From positions 29,246,977 to 29,310,976 of the forward strand of contig CM076259.1 in the NCBI GenBank assembly GCA_038380795.1: a DNA stretch of 64,000 nt, given 5' to 3'. Position numbers and translations under genes: made by a program. Under the pieces are notes generated by a model. The model made no database searches and was not told the origin of the DNA. It saw only the letters and a program-made list of their open reading frames with translations. The stretch's first letter is position 1. Each line of letters begins with the position of its first letter. Source of the stretch: Pyrocephalus nanus. Its lineage: Eukaryota; Chordata; Aves; Passeriformes; Tyrannidae. Of this stretch, positions 12,650 through 21,813 are shown one piece after another.

Positions 12650-13345
12650 GTGGACTGAGTAGTGGCTGAACTGCTGAGCTCAGAGAGTGGTGATCAGAAT
12701 AACTTAGTCCATCTGTAGACCAATCACCACTGGTGTCCAGCTGCAGCTGACACTGGTTCCAGTACTGTTTAACTCTTCATTAATGACCTGGATGATGAAG
12801 TAACATGCACCCTCAACAAGTTTGCAGATTATACAGGAGTGGTGTGAGTGGCTGAAGCACCAGGTGTCTGTGCCACCATTCAGAGGAACTTGGACATCCT
12901 GGAGAACTAGGCAGACAGGAACCTCATGAAGTTCAAGAAGAGGTGGGAAGTCCTGGGGAGGAAGAACCCCATGCACTAATGCATGCTGGGGGATGAGCAC
13001 CTGGAAAGCAGCTTTGAAGAGAATGATGATGTTGTGGTCTTGGTGGACAGAAAGTTGAACATAAGCTGCCAATATGCCCTTGTAGAAAAGAATGCCAATA
13101 ATTGCCAGGGCTGGATTAGGGGGAGTGTTGCCAGCAGGTCAGGGGAGGTGATTCTTCCCCTCTACTCATCACTAGTGAGGCCACGTCTAGAGTGCTGGGT
13201 CCAGTTCTGGCTTCCTCACTACTACAGAGATATGGACATACTGGAGTGAAACTTATGGAGAGCCACTAAGGCAATTAAGGGACTGGTACACCTGTCATAC
13301 AAACAAGGAGAGGCTGAGAGAGATGGAACTGCTTAGCCTGGAGAA
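12650..13345 (+). mobile_element. CR1 LINE, 5' part of a copy split by an insertion
   Basis: Diverged CR1 ORF2 end and 3' region in forward orientation. Examples are ttaatgacctggatgatgaa, aagtttgcagattatacagg, tcactagtgaggccacgtct and tggtacacctgtcatacaaa. It is riddled with stops and indels. It resumes at 13462 after an inserted CR1 fragment. Confidence 0.85.
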
Positions 13346-13461
13346 GAGAATCATAGGATATTTTGGGTTGGAAGAGACTTCAAAAATAACATAGTTCCAA
13401 CCCCAGTGCAATGAGCAGGGACATCTCCCACTACACCAGGTTGCTCAGTGCCCCATCCAAC
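13346..13461 (-). mobile_element. CR1 3'-end fragment inserted into another CR1
   Basis: A 116-bp reversed CR1 terminus (tcataggatattttgggttg to ctcagtgccccatccaacct) interrupts a forward CR1 in the conserved ggagaagaga segment. A similar gagaagaga string occurs on both sides (about 13340-13348 and 13463-13472) and may be a target duplication. Confidence 0.8.
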
Positions 13462-13835
13462 CTGGGGAGAAGAGAGAAGACTTAGGGGGATTTTTTTTGT
13501 CTGTCTGATGGGAGTGTTTAATGGAGATGGAGACAGACTTTTCTCTGTGGAGCCTGGGACAAGAGGCCAGGGAGACGCACTGAAACACAGGAAGTTCTAT
13601 CTGACCCGCCCCCCCCCAAAAAAAAAACCCACAGTTTTTTACTGTGAACGTGGCTGAACATTGGAACAAATTGCCCTGGAGAATTTGTGGACTCTCTTTC
13701 TTTGGAGATACCCAGACATAATTGGACACAGTCCTTCACAATCTTGTCTAGCTGACCCTGCTTTGAGCAGTGGGGTTGGGCTAGACAGTCTGCAGACAGC
13801 CTTCCAACTTCAACTAATCCGTGGTTCTGTGAATT
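13462..13835 (+). mobile_element. CR1 LINE, 3' part of the split copy
   Basis: Continues the element that began at about 12650. It contains caggaagttctatctga, tggaacaaattgccctggag and gttgggctagacagtctgca, and ends at ccgtggttctgtgaatt, the CR1 3' terminus. Confidence 0.85.
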
Positions 13836-16800
13836 AGAGCCTTTCTCAGCTAGCTCAGTCTGTATATCAAAAGGGGAATGGAGTGAGCCAGAAGAGAAGA
13901 AAATGCAATGTGATGATTTGGGATTAACACCAAAGCTTAGAGAGGTTTTAACTTGGAGGAGCAAAACTAGTGAAGAAGGACCTTCTTGCAAAGTAGAGAT
14001 TGACCAGAGCTATCAAGTCCCACGGTGGTGACCAGGCTGTGTGTCCCTTGGCCAACAGGAGCCCAGAAAAGTAACCTCTTATCAGCACTGCCTGTCTGGG
14101 TCAGAGGGGTCCTGCAGGAAGAATGGCAGCTGAGAATATAATGCAGCTAGAGAAATTTTCCTGGCAGACTGCCTGTCTATCCTTGGGGATATAGCCCAGC
14201 CCTCTCCTGTCTTCCTGTTTCTGGTTTCATGGTTTTTGTATTGGAGGCAGCATTGGTGGTTTTCACAGAAACACGCTCAGGAGCAGAACTTTGCTCTGTC
14301 ATGATTCCTTTCCCAGACCGAAACCAAAATGCTAAAGCTGATTCTCTAATGTCTGGGCTTTGTAATTTCTGCTAGCAGTCTTGATTTGCCAAATTGTGAG
14401 GGGCAAGGGGGAACCCCTTGCTAAAACATTTGAAATGCCTTGCCCTAGAGCTCTTTGGTTCTTATCGCCTTGCCACATTTTGTGCAATCAGCATTTCAGT
14501 CAACCACTTCTAACTTTCCGTCAGTCAAGTTCCTTCTTAAAAAACAGAGTTTAAATACGCTGAAAGGTAAAAATCAGAATAAAATCCCTTTGACACGACC
14601 AGTCATGGTTTGCTGAATATAGTGTTCTAAGCTGTCTCAAGCTGGGACAGAAGCTGATCTGTATTGATAAGAATCCTAGAAGAATGGGATTAACTAGGTG
14701 AATGTGCTGATCTGATAAAACATGGAAGTGGCTACAAGACAACAGGTCAGACATTTGGCAGTAACATGGGGCAGAGTTTGGAATTGTGAATTATATCGAG
14801 CAAATGTCAGTACAATGCCAACAGGCAAGATGTCATTCAGTTGTCTTATGGAAACTCTAGTAAAGTATAGATCTGTGCACATTATTCCTTTGCTTTCTAT
14901 TAATGTTTTATTTAGGGCACTATTTTATTTTGACGGTATCAGGACAACTTCTTTTGGTTTGACTGTTTATTTAAAGAGCAGATGATATCTAAAATTTCAA
15001 ATATGAGTCATTCTAAGCCTTTCCATCAGGGTGAAAGAACATACTTGGCACACACTTACAGGAAACAACAAGCAGTTCCTAAAATGTCATGTGAGTTTCT
15101 TTTTTCAGTAACTCCAGAGACAGGACTGATGGTACTTGCTCCCTGACACACTGAAATAACTTCACTCAGGTAGGTATCATAAGCTGCTTTCCTCTTCTTG
15201 CAATTTATTATTATTCACTCCTGAAAACCACTCTCTCTCTTCCAGTTCCCTCTTCCATTTTTGAACAACATTCCAGCCCTTTTAGCACTCTTGAAAACAT
15301 AGAGTGGGCAGTATCTTCGTATTGATTCATCTCTGCATTTACTTTGGAGTAGGACTTGCATTACTGTTCTTTACAGCATTCCTTGGTTCCCTATCCCTGT
15401 CACACCATTTTCTGTAGCTATATGGGAAGGCACTGAGATTCAGCTCCTGCAGCACTGTTCTCCAGTTGTCCCTGTAAAAGTCACTTCTACATGTATCAGC
15501 AAGACCACAGGAAATGGAACAAACTTGCTAGAATTTTAAGTTAAGACTCCAGTTTTAAGTAAAGTCTTCCAGAGGCTTCTTCCAGAAGCTTTTCCTATAG
15601 GTCACCCTCATCTAAAACTTCTTAGCAATTATTACCAAAAACTGGAAAATTACAATCTGATTTTCTTCCCAGTGCAGCAGTTCTAACACTCATGCATTCC
15701 ACATTTAGACTATGTGTTATGCAAGAAAGAGATGGATGATTTGAATTAAATTTTTTTAATAATCTTGATATGTAGTCCTGCACAAAACAGTCCTTGACTG
15801 TCATTTAAGTACTGGAATAATAGAGGTTAAAAGAGGGTCAGTTATGTTATTCATGTCTTCTCAGTTGCTTCTGCAGGCTGTATTCAGCTCCTAACTATGC
15901 AGCTTCCTTGCATTTTAGTAACATTTTAGGACCTTTCAGCAGCACAACTGCTTTCATTGATTCAGCAAGGATTTAGTTAACAGGCATTTTATAAACAAGT
16001 CTATTAATATCTAAAGGATGAAGATTGGGCTCTTTTTCTCAGTTCTATCTTGGCTTTGCTAGTTTTCCTTTCCCTTCTAAATTTACTAAGTCCAAGAATA
16101 ATTGAGCAATTAACATTGTTCCTCTACCGCTCTCATTGTTTTAAAATGTCACTTAGGTCTGTGGTAGCTCAGCTTCATTGTCTTGCAATAAGGCACCTCT
16201 TATATCTAAAGTGGCTCAAGAACCTTACTGCTATTACTCTGTATTTTCATTTTTGTTTCTACAAAGAAGTCTCTGTCTGTTAAGCCAATAATTTCTCGCC
16301 TTTCTCCTGCCTTTCTCCTCATGAAGACTAGCTTTCCAAAGAACCAGCAATGGTTACTGAGTGGTTACTGAGACTTCCCTAAAATGCCCCTTAGCCCTAA
16401 AATACCCCTTAGCAACAGAGTTGCTGTTTTATGTGTTCTATTTACAAGGTCCAAAAAGCAGAGCAGGACTATTTCATAAAGACAAGCACTGCTTTCTTAG
16501 CCTAAATGTATTTCACTGGTTATGCCTGAGGAAATCACTTGTTTTAAAGGGAACAGGACTCAAAACCACAGATTTCCCTTTCTGAGAAGTGTAGTCAAAG
16601 CAGGAAGGCAATCAGGAAACACCTGGGGACAGCATGGCCATGTGAATGGAGAGCTCCACTTTGGAAACTAAAAAGAACCAGATTTCAAAGGGGGTGGCAG
16701 AGACAGGAGAATGTAAGTGCACACAGCTGTTTGAATAGTGGGGCTTATGCAGTTTAGCTACCATGAGAATGATGAAGGTGTACAATGGCCACATTAGTAA

Positions 16801-16946
16801 GCCTTCAGCACAAATTTGTATAGACCAATGCCTTTGTACCCTCACAGCTCTGTACTGTCCCCTGACTCAGGATGCTTCATGAAAGATTAAGGGAGAATTC
16901 AGGGAGGAGAATGTGACTTGCTACTAATTTGCTTTCTGTTTTATAG
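13836..16946. other. Region upstream of the C3AR1 coding exon
   Basis: No protein-coding exon was recognised. The C3AR1 promoter and at least one non-coding 5' exon should lie here or further upstream, because the coding exon begins at a splice acceptor. I could not locate that exon with confidence. No repeats of note were found. Confidence 0.4.
16935..16946 (+). other. Splice acceptor of the C3AR1 coding exon
   Basis: A pyrimidine-rich run ending in AG (tctgttttatag) lies just before the start codon, so translation starts seven bases into this exon. This implies an upstream non-coding exon, as in the mammalian gene. Confidence 0.75.
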
Positions 16947-16953
16947 CTGCAGA

Positions 16954-18054
16954 ATGCCTCAACTCCTGGGCAATAGCAGTTCAGAGGAACAGGCTGCTGT
17001 ATACTATGCATCAGTATCAATTGTCTCGATTGCTATCTTCATCATCGTTTTCATCATAGGTATCCCAGGCAATGGATTGGTAATCTGGGTAGCTGGTCTG
17101 AAAATGAAAAGGTCTGTGAACACTGTGTGGTTCCTAAACCTTGCTGTGGCTGATATCATGTGCTGCTTGTCCTTGCCATTTTTCATCATTCACCTGGCCC
17201 TCCATGAACACTGGCCATATGGTTGGTTCCTCTGCAAAGTCATTCCGTCAGTCATAATCTTCACCATGTTTGCTAGTGTCTTCCTACTCGTGGCCATCAG
17301 CATCGACCGGTGCCTCCTTGTCATGAAACCTGTCTGGTGTCAAAACCATCGAACAGTGAAATTTATATCGCTAATATGCAGTGGCATTTGGATCCTGGCC
17401 TTCATTTTCTGCTGTCCTGTCTTCTACTACCGTGAGACAAGCATTTATGATGGCAAAACTGAGTGTGGGTACAGTTTTGGAGATGATCAGGTGCTAGATT
17501 ATATAAATGAGTCTGTAAATGAGTCATGGGAGGAATACTCACCTTTATCCTACAATGGTAACGACTTGTTGGGAAATACCTATGAAGGTGACTATTCTGT
17601 ACCCCTTGCCTTAGTGGTAATAAACATCACTAGGGCTGTCTTTGGCTTTGTGCTCCCCTTTGGCATAATGGCAGTTTGCTACGTCCTTATCGTTTTCAGG
17701 ACACACGCAAATCAGTTTAGCAAACCGCGCAACAGGATGCTGCGAACAGTTGTGCTCGTGGTAGCTGCGTTCTTCATCTGTTGGGCTCCATACCATGTAG
17801 TTGGGATTCTCTCCGTCATACCTAGTCTTAGAACAGGACTGACAGAGTCACTGATCCTGTGGGATCACCTCTCTACAGCACTTGCCTATGCCAACAGCTG
17901 CATCAACCCCCTGCTCTACGTTTTTGTGGGACGGGACTTCAGGGCAAAGGTACGTCAATCAGTGCAAGGAATCTTGGAAGGTGCCTTTAGTGATGAACCC
18001 ACAGACCTTCACAGAAGCCAGACTTCAGCAAAGAACATTAGCAGCACAGTGTAA
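16954..18054 (+). CDS. C3AR1: C3AR1, C3a anaphylatoxin chemotactic receptor (single coding exon)
   Basis: A 366-aa rhodopsin-family seven-helix receptor at the plasma membrane. In the family it binds complement fragment C3a and signals through Gi in myeloid cells. Helices lie at about 20-45, 57-80, 93-117, 137-157, 219-247, 264-289 and 303-325. Visible hallmarks are LNLAVAD (61-67), DRC in place of DRY (118-120), CWAPYH (276-281), NPLLY (318-322) and a disulfide pair C94-C171. Possible N-glycosylation sites are N7, N185 and N189. The tail ends in STV, a class I PDZ-ligand form. The coding start is MPQLLGNSSSEEQ, seven bases after an acceptor at 16945-16946 (ttctgttttatag). An upstream in-frame Met at 16918 lies in the intron. 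Human C3AR1 is 482 aa; here the second extracellular loop is only about 60 residues, which accounts for most of the difference. Position beside FOXJ2 and NECAP1 supports C3AR1 over other anaphylatoxin or formyl-peptide receptors. Confidence 0.95.
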   Translation: MPQLLGNSSSEEQAAVYYASVSIVSIAIFIIVFIIGIPGNGLVIWVAGLKMKRSVNTVWFLNLAVADIMCCLSLPFFIIHLALHEHWPYGWFLCKVIPSVIIFTMFASVFLLVAISIDRCLLVMKPVWCQNHRTVKFISLICSGIWILAFIFCCPVFYYRETSIYDGKTECGYSFGDDQVLDYINESVNESWEEYSPLSYNGNDLLGNTYEGDYSVPLALVVINITRAVFGFVLPFGIMAVCYVLIVFRTHANQFSKPRNRMLRTVVLVVAAFFICWAPYHVVGILSVIPSLRTGLTESLILWDHLSTALAYANSCINPLLYVFVGRDFRAKVRQSVQGILEGAFSDEPTDLHRSQTSAKNISSTV

Positions 18055-19540
18055 TGCTCTCACCACTGCAGAAAGACCAAGCTATAGCCCTGCACATCAA
18101 TCACTGCTTAACAGCTGTTTTTGCTCCAACACATTTCATTAGCCTGCAGCTCCACACCCAGGACATTGTATGGTTCAGATCATGACAAGTAACCCCTTTA
18201 CATCCTACTCTAGAGATGGGAAGTTGGAAGTATCAAGAGCAAGGGAAGACTGGTGAAGTAGAGGAGAGTATTTTAACCCTTAAAGAAGAAAGCAGGGCTG
18301 CAGAATGTGGTGGGATCATGTAGTTGAACCTCTGAATTGGGATGAGAATGTTATTTCCATATGTCTATGTTCTACATCTCCTGTCTCTGATAAACTGCAG
18401 ATAAAACTCACTTTGATGTCTCTCCTTAGAATGTCATCACATCTTTCCTCTCCTTTGTCTCTACTTGGGGCCTGAGGAATGTGTGGGAGTATCTGAAGAT
18501 TGCCCTAGAGGGTAATGTTGCATTTCTTTACAGCCATGTGTTAGAGCAGCACTTGCCCCAGGCAGCTGCACTGAACTGACTGGGAAATGCATCACTGTAA
18601 CTCATCCAATGCACGTGCCATACCTGTGTCCATTAACATGTGCACACTCGCTACCTCCCCAGTGCTCTCTCCACAAGAGTCCCAAATATTCCTTTTAGGA
18701 AGTAGTTTGAGATCATCCAAATGTACCTCCTGCATTTTAAGATGGCACATGTGCATAATTTGAGTAACTGTAGTCATTGATGATCCAGATTAGGTGACTG
18801 CTGGACTATCAGCCATTTTGCAAAACTCTGGAATTGAGAAGTGATAACATCCAGTCTGACCTCAAGAAGGTGGGGAACAAGCACATCGGGGCTCAGTCAC
18901 ATCAGGCTCTCTTTACAAGAGAGATGTGCTTCTCCTGTCCTTCTGGCAGAGGAAGATAAAAATTTCATCCAGTCAGGCTATTTGGGGTGTGAATTCCTGA
19001 ATGTTCCCAAGGGTCAACATTACCTGCTCCTGAAAAGTGGTAATACATTTATTAGGTACAAACATTGGTAGTGTTTTCACTCTGCCTTTCTGGTGAGCAC
19101 GAACTGAAAGACTAACAGATCTCAGTGCTCTGAGAAGAGTTATCTGGGAGAACTTTCAACTCTTTCTCTCAACATCATAAAAAAGTCTCTGTCTAAAGTA
19201 CATACAAGTTCATTTAGCCATGTCAACACCCAAATTCTAAGGTAAGTAGGTGGGAACTGAGCCAACCTGACAGGCGCCGTTAGGGAAAAAAAAAATCAAT
19301 ACTGGCACCAAAAGAGTTAAACCATAAACATTCACTTTTTCTTTTTATTAAGAAAGCATGCACAAAAATAAACTCGTGAAACCACGCCCCTCTCTCCCTG
19401 ACCACTGACACGAAGCACCGGGGGGCCACACGGGGCTGGAGGGGCCTGCAGGACCCTCCTCCAGGCCAGGCTGGCCCCCCTCCCCTCCCTGCAGGCCAGT
19501 GCCGCCCACCCCATCGATGTCTTCCCACGCACTAACAACA
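18055..19540 (+). other. C3AR1 3' flank, probably 3' UTR in part
   Basis: No coding exon is visible. The first canonical plus-strand AATAAA I found lies at 19367-19372, which would give a 3' UTR of about 1.3 kb. Open frames here are short and unrelated to known families. Confidence 0.4.
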
Positions 19541-19603
19541 CACATTTATTTCAGGGGCAGAGGAACGAGGCTAATTTGCACACTGACCGGCATGTATTTA
19601 CAT

Positions 19604-19683
19604 ATGCAAATGAGGCACAACTTAATACGCAAATGGGGCAAATATGCAAATGAGGAGCACTTGGATACGCAGAAGGAGCCATC
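19604..19683. repeat. Two tandem copies of a 40-bp unit with octamer (ATGCAAAT) motifs
   Basis: Unit 1 is 19604-19643 and unit 2 is 19644-19683. Each begins with a perfect ATGCAAAT followed by GAGG and has a second octamer-like site 23 bp later (ACGCAAAT at 19627, ACGCAGAA at 19667). A reversed partial octamer, ATTTGCA, lies just upstream at 19574-19580. POU-domain factors bind this motif. Confidence 0.75.
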
Positions 19684-19945
19684 TTGGTTTGTTTTTCTTC
19701 CGGTGGTGTTTTCAGACTTCCACAGGGCCGGCTCTCACTAATGTCCTTTGCAAAGCACTAACTGGCACCTGCCATGAGTTATCTCTGGTGCCACTTCCCA
19801 CAGAAACCTATCACACATGCTTCCAAGATGTATTATTCCCATCATGAATCAGCAGAGATAAGAGCTGACTCCATGTTAAAGCTGTCTGGAATTCCTCATT
19901 TCTCTTGGAAATACTCAATGACGAACTCCCCCCCAAACACACACT

Positions 19946-20010
19946 TAAAACAAAAAAAAAAGAAACCAAAAAGAAAAAAAAAAAAAAAAAGAAAGAAAAA
20001 AAAAAAAAAA
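19946..20010. repeat. A-rich simple sequence
   Basis: Long A runs broken by single G or C residues, lying in the probable FOXJ2 3' UTR, where they would be U-rich in the transcript. Confidence 0.9.
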
Positions 20011-21575
20011 GTGTTGTTCCCCCCTCCCGATACAACAAGACTCTGTCCACTTCCCTGACAAAGATCCAATTTCCAATTCATTTATCCCTACAGCAAATTG
20101 AAAAAGCAATGGCAGTTCCCCACCTTCCTGCAGTCAGAGTAGAGGTTATTACTTTACTCCCCTGCCCCAGGTCTGTCAAGTGGCCACGATGGCCTATTTC
20201 CATGTTTGCTCCCTTCACTGGTACACAGGGAATAAGGGCTGGGGGGAGGCTTTACAAAATATTAAGAGAAAACAAGAGGTTTGACAGAACAGAGCCATAC
20301 CAGAAAAAAAGGGGAACACAGGACATAGCTTTTGGGGAGGAGGCATCTCAACACTCACTCCTGCTCCTGCACCTTTTCCACCTTCCTGATTTGCAAGTGC
20401 TGACAAAATTCATCCTTAAGGATTTACAACAGATTCTGTCATCTCTCCAGACGAACTGCAAGGGGTCTGACCCACCCACCTCCCTTTTACACTACACTCT
20501 TCAGCTGTTCGGTTTAAAAGCCTGCCCTGCTTCATCCTCTCTTTTCTAATGCCCTTCTTACAAAAACTGCTCATGAGGGCCTCCCGGTACCTGACCAGAG
20601 GGTCCAGCCCTTGACCAGCAGTCCCTCAGTTCCCCTCCAGTTTGTGCAGCAGCTTCATCTGCCCACCACGAGCCCATTCACCAAGTGGGAACCCCTGACA
20701 CAGGACATGCAGCTACACAACAAGGCTCCTGCTGATGGCACTCTCAAAACACAGGCAAGGACAGTCTCCAAAGAAATCTGAGGGGCGGAGGGCCAAATAA
20801 CAATTGGACAAATACTGATGGGAGAAAATTTCCAAATTTGCATATGCAAGTAAGAGCCTCACTACGTATTTTGAAGAAGGGCTTGAAGGGATAGAGAGTG
20901 AAATTAAAAGCTCTGGGGAACAGAATTTTCTGAATCACATGTGAGACCCCTGACTGCTTCCTTTACCTGATGGGTATTTAAGCTTCACCTGGAGACTGCA
21001 AAAAGCAGTGTAGGAAATGGTCAGGATCCCCTTCAAAATCTCTGTCTTCACAGATGGCACTGCATTGTGAAACCCAACTTCACTGCTGAAATACCATCTC
21101 TGCCACATGCTCCTTTCTCCAAACTCAGGTCTGCCCTCCTAGCTCAGCTTAGCTCTCCCTACCTCAGGGATTACCTTCTCTTTGTACTTGGGAACACCAC
21201 TTCTTTTCTTGCTGTTCCTGCTGGTGCGACAAAGTTCACAGAGCTAAGATCACCCCTCCAGTGTCCCTTCAGCCCCCTGACCTTTACAACATTTATGAAA
21301 CAACATAACTACAGGCTCCCAGGGTCCACTAGGCTCTCTCACTCCAGTAGCCAATACGACAGATTCACCGGCCACCTTGAAGGGAAAGAGGGATTGTTAA
21401 ACGCAAAATGACGGAGGCAGAGAAAGATGCACTCGAGGATTCAGCCTTCCAAGGTCTTTTCATGGCACCAAGGACCCATCTTTCCGCCCTCCACAGGGCA
21501 CTACGCAACATGAAAGAGCTGATCCGATGCGTCCGAGGCCACCAGAGGAGGGGGAGGGCTGTGCTCAATTACTGG

Positions 21576-21605
21576 TAATAATAATAATAACAATAATAAT
21601 AATAA
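21576..21605. repeat. (AAT)n microsatellite
   Basis: Ten triplet-length steps of AAT with one AAC interruption, about 210 bp downstream of the FOXJ2 stop codon on the transcript strand. Confidence 0.95.
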
Positions 21606-21813
21606 ACAAAAGAAGAAAAGAAGATAAAACAGGACGCAAGGAAGGATTATCTTCGGCAGCATCTTGCGGTGGCTTCTCTGGCGGAGATAGAGAATATATA
21701 TCTATATACAGGCAAGGCAGGGAGGCTGGGGAGGGCGGTGCTGACACCATTGACCCCCTGTCTCCCTCCCCTCCCACGTCCCTCACAAAGGACGGGCTAT
21801 AGTCTGTAACTCG

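Larger units (their letters stand above)
19541..21813 (-). other. Probable FOXJ2 3' UTR
   Basis: Sequence downstream of the FOXJ2 stop (21814-21816). Minus-strand AATAAA signals occur at 19545-19550, followed on that strand by a GT-rich stretch (tgtgtgttgttagtg), and again at 19344-19349. Either would give a UTR of about 2.3-2.5 kb. The region contains an A-rich tract (U-rich in the transcript) at 19946-20010 and an AAT microsatellite at 21576-21605. Confidence 0.5.

Noticed and set aside
16918..16953. Upstream in-frame Met extending C3AR1 by 12 residues
   Set aside because: These codons read through the polypyrimidine tract and splice acceptor ending at 16946, so they belong to the intron.
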